Positions 23,989 to 34,334 of a stretch of 64,000 nt of DNA are shown in pieces. The position numbers were made by a program, and so were the translations under genes. The notes below the pieces were generated by a model. It did no database searches. It had not been told where the DNA came from and was given only the letters and a program-made list of their open reading frames with translations. Numbering within the stretch: position 1 is the stretch's first letter; each line of letters begins with the position of its first letter. Origin of the DNA: Thermogemmatispora carboxidivorans (GTDB lineage: Bacteria; Chloroflexota; Ktedonobacteria; Ktedonobacterales; Ktedonobacteraceae); assembly GCF_000702505.1 (NCBI RefSeq), contig NZ_JNIM01000001.1:4936327-5000326 (forward strand), given 5' to 3'.

Positions 23989-24488
23989 CTCCTCCCGCCC
24001 CCAGCCCGAGCGAGCCTGCTCGAGCCGAACCAGGTTGCGGGGAGGAGAGAGACGACGATCAGATAAGCGTGACGGGTTGCCCGCTGGGAGTGCATCGCAG
24101 CCGATCGGAAGGAAGCGCCCCAGCAGTCCAGGCAGCCCGACTGTCTGGGCGCTCGGTCCGCGCCGGGGGAGATTGTTTCTCACTCAGGCGCTGGCTTTGA
24201 GGCGGGCCTTCTCGCTCGTCTGGCAGGCTGACCCCTTGCCTGTTTTGCCTGTTGCCGTGCTCTCCTTCCGCCCGCCTTACTTCTGCTCTTCCTCAGCCCG
24301 CACAGCGCGCCAGCAGAGGCTCACCCGCCGCCTGTTGGTAGACAGAGTAAACTAAATATAAGGAGCTGAGCCTGCAATCTCGCTGTGACCCGGCTGAGTC
24401 ACATGATCCTATCCATGCCCTTTACCCCCCGCTCAGCTCCCTTTTTCTTGGTACATTGAGTAATAGAGAGGAGTCGTCGGCCCAGCAG
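23989..24488. other. Intergenic region between convergent genes
   Basis: 500 bp with no supported gene on either strand. It is GC-rich up to about 24350 and more AT-rich after that. No T-tailed terminator for the rhomboid gene was found. Confidence 0.45.
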
Positions 24489-24513
24489 GCGCCTGGACCA
24501 GTGGTCCAGGCGC
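24489..24513 (-). terminator. Hairpin directly after the TolB-like gene
   Basis: Perfect 11-bp stem GCGCCTGGACC/GGTCCAGGCGC with a 3-nt loop, touching the stop codon at 24514. There is no T-run, so termination is not certain. Confidence 0.5.
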
Positions 24514-26040
24514 TCAGACGCGGCCCGTGCCAACCACAGCAATGGCACGTACATAGGTTCCCGCCTGGACCAGCGTTGCAATGGCTCCGCTGGTGAGATC
24601 GAGGGCAAAGACGTTCCCATCGGCATAGAAAGTCAGCGTGTGCCCATTGAGCCAGGTTCCCAATTCAACCAAAGCCGCAGTGGAGGTTGCCAGGAGCACA
24701 GGCTTGGTCACGCGCAGATGGCCATTGCCATCGCTCACCTGCACCGTGTAGAGAGCACTGTGGCGGCCATAGGGCGGCTGGTCGTCGCTGGAAAACTCCA
24801 CATAGACCAGGGAGCGCTCATCAGGAGTAAAAAGCGGCGTGGTCACCCAGTGATAATCAGCAATGCTACGCAGCGCCCGCTGCGCAGGAAGCACAACCTG
24901 GGCCTTTCCCAGCGCCGGCGGCGAGCCTCCCAGCGAAGCCAGACTCAAACTGTTCGCATAGGAGAGAGCCGCAATGTCCGCCGGAACACTATTATCGGTC
25001 GGATAGGGGACCTGCCCCTCGTTGGGCGAATAGAGGAGGAAGCGATCAGAGGGCGAGAGCAACAGCGGCCCCTGCTGCGGATCTTCGTCGAGAACCTCCT
25101 GCGGCTGCTGTTGCTCTTGTCCAACTGTGCTGGTAATCGGCAGCACCCACAGGCCATTTTGAATCGCTTCATGGCTGCCACGACTGTCCGTCAGTAGGAG
25201 ATAGGCGAGCACCTGCTTGCTACTAGCCGGAAGAACAGCAAAAACCCGGAAACAGGGACAGTCTGCAGTCGATTGCTGATAGACGAGGTGGGTGCTGGCC
25301 AGCGGCCCGGCGTAAATCTTGATAGTGCCTCGCCCGTTGGAGGGTTCGCTACTCCAGGCGAGCCAATGCCCGTCACTGCTAAGGGCCATCGAGGTCACCA
25401 CCTCGCCAGCATCGATAGTGGCGATCTGCGTGGCCTGCCCGCTAAAGATGTCGAGCAGCCAGAGGCCATCGCCGCTGTAAAGCAGCTGCCCGGAGGCCGT
25501 GAGCAAAGGCCGCACCGCCTGATTGTAGATGTAGCCAGGCGCGTTGAGAACCTCCGGCTGACCACCTAAAGGAGCCAGGAAGAGATTACCTTGCTGGCTG
25601 TTGGGGTTTTGACTGTTTTTGGGATTGCTGGGCAGATTCGGATTGTAGGGCTGCTCATAGAGCAGATAGCGACCTTCTGGTAACTGAAGTACAGCATTGG
25701 ATGCACCGTTATTGGGCCAGAAAATCGGCGGATTGGGCGTCGGCGTCGCTGAGGGGTTCGGGGTCGGAGTTGGCGTTATGACAATCGGAGAAGCAACGCG
25801 GGTTTCAAGAGCGCTCACGGTCGCCGTTGCCGAGCGTGCAGCTGCCTGTTGAGCCTGGGGAGTCAGACCATAGATGAGCAGGCCATTGAAGCAGGCCAGG
25901 AGCAGCCCGACCAGGCTCAGCATAGCCAGCAGGCCGATTCTTGATAGGTGCATGTAGCGACTCTGCGGCCCGGAAGCAGAGTCAGCTGAGGCACGCGGTG
26001 GATCACTCACCTGATGAGCCAATGCTAGTTGTCGCCTCAC
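24514..26040 (-). CDS. Membrane-anchored TolB-like beta-propeller protein
   Basis: 508 residues. One membrane helix (about 34-60) is followed by a Thr/Pro-rich linker (TPTPTPNPSATPTPNP) and a large outside domain. That domain has repeated blades resembling the TolB/WD40-like fold (WLLDIFSGQATQIATIDAGE, MALSSDGHWLAWSSE, LLLSPSDRFLLYSPNEGQV). An isolated CPCF cysteine pair lies in mid-domain. The protein may sense or bind something at the cell surface; no enzymatic motif is seen. It begins right after the esterase gene ends, so the two are co-transcribed. The start could also be the internal Met at about residue 30. Confidence 0.8.
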   Translation of the reverse strand: MRRQLALAHQVSDPPRASADSASGPQSRYMHLSRIGLLAMLSLVGLLLACFNGLLIYGLTPQAQQAAARSATATVSALETRVASPIVITPTPTPNPSATPTPNPPIFWPNNGASNAVLQLPEGRYLLYEQPYNPNLPSNPKNSQNPNSQQGNLFLAPLGGQPEVLNAPGYIYNQAVRPLLTASGQLLYSGDGLWLLDIFSGQATQIATIDAGEVVTSMALSSDGHWLAWSSEPSNGRGTIKIYAGPLASTHLVYQQSTADCPCFRVFAVLPASSKQVLAYLLLTDSRGSHEAIQNGLWVLPITSTVGQEQQQPQEVLDEDPQQGPLLLSPSDRFLLYSPNEGQVPYPTDNSVPADIAALSYANSLSLASLGGSPPALGKAQVVLPAQRALRSIADYHWVTTPLFTPDERSLVYVEFSSDDQPPYGRHSALYTVQVSDGNGHLRVTKPVLLATSTAALVELGTWLNGHTLTFYADGNVFALDLTSGAIATLVQAGTYVRAIAVVGTGRV

Positions 26041-26041
26041 A

Positions 26042-27055
26042 TCATGGCTTCAATTTCTTCGCCGTCTGAGTATACACGAGAGCGGCCCAGGATGTGAAGC
26101 ACTGGGCGAACTGGGCCGCGCGCATACTCGTGAGCTGCCACTGCTGTTGACACCAGCGCCAGCAGCGCGTCTGTAGTCCCAGCACTGGTGGCGGCGCAAA
26201 AGGTTTGCCGGCCTGCTGCCAGGCTTGTTGATGGTTCTCGCCCTGGACGATCACCCCACGCTTGTGCGCCTGTTCATCGATAAAGGCCGCCGTCTTCTCA
26301 AAGACCTCCTCGCGGTCGTAGTCTTTAGTAATCAGGTGATAGGAGCGATGAAAGGTAACCAGATATTTTTCGGACGAGCTGACCTGACGATAGATGGCCA
26401 GGCCATCGCGTGGGGGAACAACGTGATCGTGGCGCGCTACCATAATGAGAGCTGGGGCGGTCACCGCTGGTAGGGCCTGCCGCAGGTGGGGAAGAAACTC
26501 CAGCAGGTTCTCGATGGCCACCAGCACCCGCCACTGTTGGCTCTGCTCGAAGCGCTCACGACTGTAGGCATAGCGCGCCGCCGGATCGCGAATGTCTTCC
26601 CAGGCCCAGCGGATGCGCGGCACCAGCCGGCGCGCCAGCCGAATGAAGGGCAGAGTCCAGGAATAAAGGTGCAGCGGCGCACACATAGCCACGACTCCAT
26701 CGACCGCCTCCTGTGCAGCCACGTAGAGCACCAGGGCCCCACCCAGCGAGTGGCCTACCAGAAATACCGCTGCACAGCGACGTTTGAGCGCCTGCAGCTC
26801 CGAACGCACCGCCTCTACCCAGTCTCTCCAGCTCACCTCAACCAGCCGAGCGATGTCTTCCTCTCCATGCCCGGGCAGGAGCAAATTCACAACCTGCAAA
26901 CCCCGCGCTCTCAAATAGCTTTCCAGCTCCTGCATATCATATCGGCTGCCGTTGAGGCCATGCACTAGCACGACTCCCGCCTCTTCTTTGCGCCGCGTCA
27001 CCTCCATTGCTCTTCCTTCGGACAAGCCAGCGCTGGTTGAGAACAGGGACGCCAT
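26042..27055 (-). CDS. Alpha/beta hydrolase, carboxylesterase/monoacylglycerol lipase type
   Basis: 337 residues. VVLVHGLNGSRYDMQELESY gives the oxyanion-hole region and GHSLGGALVL holds the nucleophile Ser103. HDHVVPP carries the probable catalytic Asp and SYHLITKDYDRE the catalytic His, the layout of Est30-type esterases. The C-terminal 60 residues after the usual end are extra, Gln/Trp-rich and end in a Lys-rich tail. ATG 27055 is used (AAGGAGG 8-9 nt upstream); ATG 27007 also has a purine-rich site and would start nearer the family's usual N-terminus. The substrate is probably a short acyl ester or monoglyceride. Confidence 0.88.
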   Translation of the reverse strand: MASLFSTSAGLSEGRAMEVTRRKEEAGVVLVHGLNGSRYDMQELESYLRARGLQVVNLLLPGHGEEDIARLVEVSWRDWVEAVRSELQALKRRCAAVFLVGHSLGGALVLYVAAQEAVDGVVAMCAPLHLYSWTLPFIRLARRLVPRIRWAWEDIRDPAARYAYSRERFEQSQQWRVLVAIENLLEFLPHLRQALPAVTAPALIMVARHDHVVPPRDGLAIYRQVSSSEKYLVTFHRSYHLITKDYDREEVFEKTAAFIDEQAHKRGVIVQGENHQQAWQQAGKPFAPPPVLGLQTRCWRWCQQQWQLTSMRAAQFAQCFTSWAALVYTQTAKKLKP

Positions 27056-27381
27056 CAGAGAGACCTCCTTACTATTACCTGAGCGTGTCGTGCAACATTC
27101 GCGGGAGCGGACCGTAGCGAATCGTGCCGAGCGCAGCATCAGGCCAGCTCTACTGGCGGAGAGCACCCGGCATGACAGGCAGGAACGCACACCACAGGCT
27201 GGCCGGCGCCCGCTGCCTTTCTCTCTTTCCTGTTGTATGGTAACGCGCCAGGGTCACACAGGTCAATGGCTGCGCTGCCCACGGCGAGAAGGGCTGGCCA
27301 AGCCCTTGGCGGAAAGAGTACTATGATGAGCAATCCTCGAACTCTCTGAGAAGGGGAATTCTCCAAACAAGGAGCGCTGCG
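27056..27381. other. Divergent intergenic region before the trans-sulfuration gene
   Basis: 326 bp. A 7-bp hairpin AAGGGCT/AGCCCTT occurs near 27287-27306 and a TACTAT -10-like sequence near 27320, but no clear -35. I looked for a SAM riboswitch and did not find its conserved blocks. Confidence 0.4.
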
Positions 27382-28521
<1,140 letters not shown>

Positions 28522-28772
28522 ACAGGCCGCCCCTACCAGCACAGGCTATCTGTCAGGGGAAAAGAAGTACGAAGAGGAAATCTACGGGAGAAAGCGGCTA
28601 CCCCAGGTAGGCGCCCGGTCCGGCCCCAGCCTGGCCTCGCCCTTTCTCCCCTGTTACTTTTTGGGATATTGAGGAGTCCGCTGGCCAAAAAGCGTTATCC
28701 TTAGTAAGGAAAATGATCTATTCCTATCGATCAATCTTCTTCTTTGCCTAAAAAGCAGGAGGCTGCTCTGAA

Positions 28773-30458
28773 ATGAAGCCCTCAGAGAGGAAAGCGCGGC
28801 AGCGCTTCTGGAAAAGCTCGATAGTGCTTAGTCTCTTTCTTTTATTTTTTGCATTAAATGCATGTGTCGGAAATTCTGCGCAGCAGCAAACAGCGAACCA
28901 GGCCAAGGCCAGGCTTGACAGCCTTATCGCCCAGGCGCGCAGCGCGGGTGTTCCCCAAGCGTTGCTTAGCCCCATTGAGGATCAGGAGGCTCAGCTTGCC
29001 TCTAGCCACGCGCCCCTGAGCTTTTTCAACGATCAGCCCCTGGTCCAATACTATCAGAATCTGACTCAGCGTTATCAGCAACTGTGCACTCAAGTGGAAG
29101 GGCTGACTTCCCAGGTCACCGACGAGTTTGATTATCAGGCCTGGCAGGATCTGCAAGGCTATGCCAGTCTGCTTTCCGAGCGCCAGGCGCAAGGTTTTGC
29201 CGAGGCTCAACCTTTCCAGAATCGCCTGGCCAAGCTGCAGGCATCCTTTAGTCAGGCGAAATTGCCCCGCGACTACCAGCAGATCAGCAACCAGGCTCGC
29301 CAGGACACGCAGGCGTTGCGCCTGATGGCAACCGCCGCCAACCAAATGCGAACCTTTGATCAGGTCATTAGCCAGCTTCAGGCTTCGCACCTGGATACTA
29401 CGCCTCTCAAGCAGCTGCTTCAGGCCGATCAGGAGCGCTTTCACACGGCCCGGAGCCCCGAGGACTTCCAGGGGCTGATCAGTACGATCAACGCCCAGTT
29501 CACGCAAGCCGTGGTTGTCTCCACGCAGGCCATTCCTTACGTGGGCGCGGCCAAGCTGAGACAGTTCAGCGACTATATCTCTCAGGCTCAGCAGTACGGC
29601 CAGGACGTGAGCACCTTCCAGCAGCGGCTGACGGCTGACCAGCACGCGCTTGACCAGGCCCAGACCATCGGCGACTATCTGCAGGTCTCTTCGCAGATCG
29701 ATAACGATATCGGCGCCATCCAGCTCACGGTCTACCGCGGCAAGGCCAGTTACCTGCTCCAGCAGTTCCACACGGAGGTCAAAAACTGGGGCGCTGCTCA
29801 CAAGTACCACGGCTACGAGCTGGATTTCGAATATATGGACCAGGGCATTGGCTCGGATGCCGATTACCTGGTGGAAACGGCTCAGACCATCGACGATTAC
29901 CAGGCGGCTATCGACTTCATCGATCGCGGCATGACGCTGCTCCAGGCTATGGAGGCCGACTACAGCGATCAGACGCCCTATAACCAGGCGCACAACACCG
30001 ACCTGCAGCTGATGGCACGCTACGGCTTCATGCAGGGCGAGGTCATGGTGGTTTCGCTAGTAGAACAGGTGCTGCGCCTCTACAATAATGGACAGCTCGT
30101 GCGCGCCTTCTATGTGACCACCGGGCAGTATATGCGGCCTTCGCCCCCGGGCATCTACCATATCTTCGATCGGGAGTCGCCGACAGTCTTTAAATCCAGC
30201 GAGCCAAAAGGCTCAGCCTTCTGGTATCCCGACACGAAGATCAATTACGCGATGGCCTACCGCCAGGATGGTTACTTTATTCACGATAGCTGGTGGCGCG
30301 CCGACTATGGACCAGGTACAGAGTTCCCGCATTACGATAGCGGCGGCGATGAGGACTTCGCTGGCAATGGGAGCCACGGGTGCATCAATATGCCGACAGA
30401 TGCGGCTGGCTGGCTCTATAATCATACCGCCTATGGGACGCCGTTGATTATCTACTAG
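28773..30458 (+). CDS. L,D-transpeptidase (YkuD) lipoprotein
   Basis: 561 residues. The lipobox ALNAC gives Cys31. Residues about 35-420 are Gln/Ala-rich and helical with repeated QADQ/QLQA-like strings, probably an elongated wall-spanning stalk. The YkuD domain follows: FIHDSWW and GSHGCINMPTDAAGWLYN with catalytic Cys537 and His535. Such enzymes form 3-3 crosslinks in peptidoglycan or attach proteins to it, outside the membrane. CAGGAGG lies 10-11 nt before ATG 28773. A strong dyad follows the stop, so it is likely a single-gene transcript. Confidence 0.93.
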   Translation: MKPSERKARQRFWKSSIVLSLFLLFFALNACVGNSAQQQTANQAKARLDSLIAQARSAGVPQALLSPIEDQEAQLASSHAPLSFFNDQPLVQYYQNLTQRYQQLCTQVEGLTSQVTDEFDYQAWQDLQGYASLLSERQAQGFAEAQPFQNRLAKLQASFSQAKLPRDYQQISNQARQDTQALRLMATAANQMRTFDQVISQLQASHLDTTPLKQLLQADQERFHTARSPEDFQGLISTINAQFTQAVVVSTQAIPYVGAAKLRQFSDYISQAQQYGQDVSTFQQRLTADQHALDQAQTIGDYLQVSSQIDNDIGAIQLTVYRGKASYLLQQFHTEVKNWGAAHKYHGYELDFEYMDQGIGSDADYLVETAQTIDDYQAAIDFIDRGMTLLQAMEADYSDQTPYNQAHNTDLQLMARYGFMQGEVMVVSLVEQVLRLYNNGQLVRAFYVTTGQYMRPSPPGIYHIFDRESPTVFKSSEPKGSAFWYPDTKINYAMAYRQDGYFIHDSWWRADYGPGTEFPHYDSGGDEDFAGNGSHGCINMPTDAAGWLYNHTAYGTPLIIY

Positions 30459-30504
30459 CAGCTCCGACGCGATCAGCTTAATCAGTGCGATCTCTCTTCC
30501 GGCA

Positions 30505-30540
30505 AGAGCGAGGGAGGTCTGGCCAGACCTCCCTCGCTCT
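30505..30540. terminator. 36-nt perfect palindrome after the L,D-transpeptidase gene
   Basis: Each half is AGAGCGAGGGAGGTCTGG or its complement, with no spacer. It is followed by GTTTCTCTTTC, T-rich but not a pure T-run. It most likely acts as a terminator. Confidence 0.65.
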
Positions 30541-30650
30541 GTTTCTCTTTCGCTCAGCTCTTCCTCCTCTTCGTTAGCTTCCCCTCACCCCCCTCGTGCT
30601 TCACCAGACAGAAGGAGACCAGGAGCAGAATGACAAGGGACAAAGAGCGT

Positions 30651-30679
30651 TTGACAACCAGCGCCGGCTATGTTACAAT
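30651..30679 (+). promoter_or_regulatory. Promoter of rpsT
   Basis: TTGACA (30651-30656), 17-nt spacer, TACAAT (30674-30679). The start near 30686 gives a leader of about 440 nt before rpsT. Confidence 0.88.
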
Positions 30680-30685
30680 CCTTGA

Positions 30686-31126
30686 GCACTCACCCTATCC
30701 GGCGCCTACTGCGCCGGTCTTATCTTGCTTGCTTGCACGAATCAGACAATCAAGTTAGTAGCCAGCCAGTTGATCCATAGACAGCAAGCAGACACCAGAG
30801 AGGCGCCGCCTGGCAAGGAACGCAACACGGTAGAAGACCGCCGACCAGGCCGGGCGGGCAAGGCTCGACCTCTAGTGAGCCAGTTGACCAGGTCGCCGGC
30901 GCCTCCACAGGGCGGCTGCGCTGTAAGGTGACCGAACATGATGGGAGGCGCCGCCCGCGCTGGACCCCACCGCCGAGGAGCACGCCGCAAGGAGAGCAGA
31001 GCGTCAGGCTATCAGGGGCGAGCTGCTACGGCCAGCAGCCAGGCCCTCGTCGTGTGAGTGAAAGGCGCCAACGAGTAGCTGTCGTGTGATTATCGCTAAG
31101 GAAGCGGGGAGGTTCGATAAGCTTCT
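30686..31126 (+). other. Long rpsT leader
   Basis: About 440 nt from the predicted start to the rpsT codon, with no convincing gene. A strong hairpin CCGGCGC-CTACT-GCGCCGG (30699-30717) sits about 12 nt from the 5' end and is followed by a T-rich stretch. Several GC-rich inverted segments follow (around 30880-31000). I cannot assign an RNA family. It may hold autoregulation of S20, since S20 is known to regulate its own synthesis in E. coli. Confidence 0.5.
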
Positions 31127-31402
31127 ATGCCCAACACGAAGTCAGCGGAGAAACGCCTGCGCCAGGAGCGCAAGCGGCGTTTATATAACCGCAGCGTGAA
31201 GTCGTCGGTCAAGACGGCGATTAAGAAAGCTCGCCTGGCGATTGCAAGTGGCCTTGATGCTGAGGCGGCGGTGCGCCAAGCCATTAGCACGCTGGATCGC
31301 GCCGTGAAGAAAGGTGTGCTGCATCCCAACAATGCCGCGCGCCGCAAGTCGCGTTTGATGAAACTCTTCAATAGCGCGAAAGCCGCGAGTTCCCCTCAGT
31401 AG
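31127..31402 (+). CDS. rpsT: 30S ribosomal protein S20
   Basis: 91 residues, very Lys/Arg-rich and helical. The family parts are MPNTKSAEKRLRQERKRRLY at the start, VKTAIKKARLAI in the middle and LHPNNAARRKSRLMKLFNS at the end. S20 binds 16S rRNA early in small-subunit assembly. GGGGAGG lies about 14 nt before the ATG, farther than normal. The strong promoter and long leader suggest control at RNA level. Confidence 0.97.
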   Translation: MPNTKSAEKRLRQERKRRLYNRSVKSSVKTAIKKARLAIASGLDAEAAVRQAISTLDRAVKKGVLHPNNAARRKSRLMKLFNSAKAASSPQ

Positions 31403-31821
31403 GCCCTGGTCGGTAGCTCGTCAGCCAGGTGGGAGTCGGGCCGGGGCCTTATCAGCAACCAGCAAGAGACAGGGTGCGAGCGTCGGCCCGCAGCAGGTGA
31501 AGAGAGCCTTTGGCCTCTCTTCAGTACAAGTGATCTTCTCTACGAGAAAGAGCAGCGCAAGAGGCCGCTTTATTGAGAAGCCGGCTTATTGCCGCCTGCG
31601 TTTATGTTGTCTCAATCCGTCTATCCAGGCGCTACCAGGATCAGAGCCAGCCGGACCGCACGGCCTGGCCGCTGCTTGCCCGGCTCCGGCACGACGGCAG
31701 TGAGCCAGTTGGTCAGTTAGAGAGCATACCCTTTGCTTTGACATTGACATTCAGAGAGCAGGCCCTTTCATGGTCGTCTGCCCTGGTGGCGTAACGGAGC
31801 GGAGTGGAGGTTTCTGGGAAT
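31403..31821 (+). other. Intergenic region between rpsT and rplS
   Basis: 419 bp with no supported gene. A perfect 8-bp hairpin GAAGAGAG/CTCTCTTC with an 8-nt loop lies at 31499-31522, without a T-run. Two overlapping TTGACATTGACATT boxes near 31738-31752 lack a -10 at the right spacing. Confidence 0.45.
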
Positions 31822-32274
31822 ATGGCCGAGAAACAGGAGATTCCAAAGCCCGCCGGGCGCGCCCTGCTGGAGGCAGTGGAGCGCTCGCAGATGCGCAAGG
31901 ATGTGCCGGAGATTAAATCCGGCGATACGGTCCGCCTGCTTGTGCGCGTCGGTGAGGGCAAAGATGAGCGCGTTCAGCCCTTCGAGGGTGTGGTGATTCG
32001 CTTGCACGGCGGCGGCGTTAATCGGACCTTTACAGTGCGCCGCATCGCCGCGCATGGGATCGGTGTCGAGCGTACTTTTCTGCTCCATTCGCCCCGCCTT
32101 GAAAAGATTGAGGTGCTCCGTCATGCGCGGGTGCGCCGTAAGCAGCTGTATTATCTGCGTGAGCGTTCCGGCAAGTCGGCCCGCCTGAAGGAGGTCCGTC
32201 CGATGCGCAAGGCCGAGATCGCCGCCCGAGAGGCTGCCGCCGCAGCTCGCGAGGAGCGCAGGGGCGAGGCGTAG
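31822..32274 (+). CDS. rplS: 50S ribosomal protein L19
   Basis: 150 residues. The core is typical: SGDTVRLLVRVGEGKDERVQ, FEGVVIRLHGGGVNRTFTVR and GIGVERTFLLHSPRLEKIEV, then RRKQLYYLRERSGKSARLKE. L19 sits at the 30S-50S interface. The C-terminal tail after 125 is Ala/Arg/Glu-rich and longer than in E. coli. ATG 31822 is preferred; an in-frame GTG six codons upstream overlaps the GGAGG site. rnhB follows 188 bp later. Confidence 0.96.
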   Translation: MAEKQEIPKPAGRALLEAVERSQMRKDVPEIKSGDTVRLLVRVGEGKDERVQPFEGVVIRLHGGGVNRTFTVRRIAAHGIGVERTFLLHSPRLEKIEVLRHARVRRKQLYYLRERSGKSARLKEVRPMRKAEIAAREAAAAAREERRGEA

Positions 32275-32350
32275 CTCCCCCGCGGGCAGCCTTCTCTATA
32301 CTCTGGTGAGGCGCTCCGCTGTTTCTCCTTTGCTCGCTCTCTCTTCATCG

Positions 32351-32390
32351 CCCGTTCGTCTGCTCGTTCGTTCGCCTGTTCGCCCGCTTC
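32351..32390 (+). repeat. CGTT/GTTCGC degenerate repeat tract
   Basis: Repeated CGTTCG/TTCGCC units in the gap before rnhB; another short 4-nt-type tract of the kind seen elsewhere in the window. Confidence 0.55.
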
Positions 32391-32462
32391 GCGGCTGGGC
32401 CCTGACGGCTGGTGCGAGAAAGGAGGAGCACGGACGCGAAACCGAGGCAGCAGAGAGAGGAC

Positions 32463-33236
32463 ATGGAGCCGACCTTAGAGGAAGAGCTGGCACTGCTTGC
32501 CCAGGGGTATCGTTTCGTTGCCGGACTGGACGAAGCTGGCCGTGGTTGCCTGGCCGGCCCAGTGGTGGCCGCTGCCGTCATCCTTCCTGTCGAGCGCCTG
32601 GCCCGGCTGACGCCGGTGTCCGATACGCTCGCCAGCGGATCTGATCAGGATTCGGCGGCTCTGTCTCTACGTACGAAGCTGCGCGATTCAAAACAGATGA
32701 CTCCCGCGCAGCGCGAGCGAATGTATGCGGTGATTCAACAGCTGGCGCTCGCCGTGGGCGTGGGCATAGCCTCGGTGGAGTTGATCGATCAACGCAATAT
32801 TTTGCAGGCCACCCGCTGGGCGATGCGCGAGGCTCTGGCCCAGCTACAGATTCGGCCCGAGGCCCTGTTGCTGGACGCGCTGACGCTACCCGGGATTCCT
32901 CTGCCTCAGCGCCCCCTGATCAAGGGTGATGCACGCTGCCTCTCCATTGCTGCCGCCTCTGTGGTTGCAAAGGTGACACGCGATCGCCTGATGGAGCGCC
33001 TTCACGAGGAGTTTCCCGTCTATGGCTTCGATCGCCATAAGGGCTATGGGACGGAGGCCCATCTTGCCGCCCTGCGCCGCTATGGCGTGAGTCCGCATCA
33101 CCGTCGAAGCTTTGCCCCAGTACGCGAGCTGGTCGCTGGCCTCTTCAGTGCCCTGCCCGAGTCTGAGGGTGCAGCCACCCCTCTTCCGGCCATGCCATTG
33201 GAGTCCCTGGAAGAGGTGGACGATGGCCGGTTCTAG
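32463..33236 (+). CDS. rnhB: Ribonuclease HII
   Basis: 257 residues. RNase HII cuts the RNA strand of RNA-DNA hybrids and removes misincorporated ribonucleotides. The catalytic blocks are AGLDEAGRGCLAGPVVAAAV (Asp and Glu of DEAGRG), LRDSKQMTPAQRE, KGDARCLSIAAASVVAKVTR and YGFDRHKGYGTEAHLAALRR. An insertion of about 20 residues (PVSDTLASGSDQDSAALSLR) sits between the first two blocks, and the C-terminus has an acidic tail. ATG 32463 with GAGAGGA just upstream is preferred to the open frame before it. Confidence 0.95.
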   Translation: MEPTLEEELALLAQGYRFVAGLDEAGRGCLAGPVVAAAVILPVERLARLTPVSDTLASGSDQDSAALSLRTKLRDSKQMTPAQRERMYAVIQQLALAVGVGIASVELIDQRNILQATRWAMREALAQLQIRPEALLLDALTLPGIPLPQRPLIKGDARCLSIAAASVVAKVTRDRLMERLHEEFPVYGFDRHKGYGTEAHLAALRRYGVSPHHRRSFAPVRELVAGLFSALPESEGAATPLPAMPLESLEEVDDGRF

Positions 33237-33405
33237 CCAGAGGACAGCCTGGTTTTCCTTCTCTTCGACAGGCTGTCCTTTCTTTTCCGGCTCGATAGCC
33301 AGTCAGGCCAGATATCATCGGTCTGGCAGGTTGGAGGGGTCCTTTGCTTGCTCTGCTTTATCGACTAGGTCTGTTCCGTTGACTTTCGTCTGCTGAGGAA
33401 GTGCT

Positions 33406-34161
33406 ATGCCCGATTATGTCTGGGGCCGCAATCCAGTGCTGGAGACTCTGCGCTCGCCGCGCCGGGTCAAGCGCTTGCTTCTGGCCGAGGGATTGCGCGA
33501 GGCGCCAGCTCTCCGGGCCATCGTCGAGGAGGCGCAACGACGCTCGATCCCCATCGAGAGTGTGCCTCGTCCCCGCCTCGATCAGTTAAGTAGCGGCTCT
33601 GTCCACCAGGGCTGTATTGCGGTGGTGGAGTCGCGACGTTATGTCAGCCTCGATGAGATCCTGGCTTACGCCGCCGAACGCCAGGAAGATCCTTTTGTGC
33701 TGATTCTGGATTCCTTACAGGACGTGACGAACCTGGGTTCTTTGCTGCGCACCGCTGAGGCCGCCGGCGTGCACGGGGTTGTTATTCCAGAGCACCGCGC
33801 CGCCGATATCACGCCCGCTGTGGTCAAGACTTCCGCCGGCGCGACCGAGCATCTGTTGATCGCTCGCGAGACAAACTTGACGCGCTGTATTGAGTTTTTG
33901 AAGCAACAGAATATATGGGTCATCGGCCTGGACGCCAGCGCTCGTCAGCGCTATACTGAGGCCGATCTGACAGGACCGCTGGCGCTGGTGGTGGGCAGCG
34001 AGGCTAAGGGACTGCACCGCCTCGTCCGCGAACATTGCGATCTGTTGGTAAGCATCCCTATGCGCGGGCGTATCCAGTCGCTGAATGCGGCGGTCGCCGG
34101 AAGTATCGTTCTCTATGAGGCTCTGCGCCAGCAGGAGCAGGGCAAGCGCCTCAAGTCGTGA
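33406..34161 (+). CDS. rlmB: SpoU/TrmH-family RNA 2'-O-methyltransferase, RlmB-like
   Basis: 251 residues. VWGRNPVLETLRSPRRVKRL opens the substrate-binding domain. The knotted SPOUT domain has three motifs: LDSLQDVTNLGSLLRTAEAA (motif 1), LALVVGSEAKGLHRLVREHC (motif 2) and VSIPMRGRIQSLNAAVAGSI (motif 3). RlmB-type enzymes methylate a G in 23S rRNA; TrmH-type tRNA specificity cannot be fully excluded, but the N-terminal domain favours RlmB. It follows rnhB by 169 bp on the same strand. Confidence 0.93.
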   Translation: MPDYVWGRNPVLETLRSPRRVKRLLLAEGLREAPALRAIVEEAQRRSIPIESVPRPRLDQLSSGSVHQGCIAVVESRRYVSLDEILAYAAERQEDPFVLILDSLQDVTNLGSLLRTAEAAGVHGVVIPEHRAADITPAVVKTSAGATEHLLIARETNLTRCIEFLKQQNIWVIGLDASARQRYTEADLTGPLALVVGSEAKGLHRLVREHCDLLVSIPMRGRIQSLNAAVAGSIVLYEALRQQEQGKRLKS

Positions 34162-34334
34162 GTGCTCCCCAGGTTCCCACACTCATGGAGGACTGGCCGG
34201 CTTCCTTCTTGTGGACCCCACAGCAGGCAGGAGCGCTATTTCGCCTTCCTGCACACGGGGCAGCATCTAGCAGAGAGAGGGCGATTGCTGGTGGTGGCTG
34301 GAACGAGTAAGGCTGCGAAGAGCAGGAATAGTCG

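Noticed and set aside
27170..27381. SAM riboswitch before the trans-sulfuration gene
   Set aside because: The conserved SAM-I blocks are absent; only one short hairpin is present.
31738..31765. Promoter from tandem TTGACATTGACATT
   Set aside because: No acceptable -10 box at 16-19 nt.
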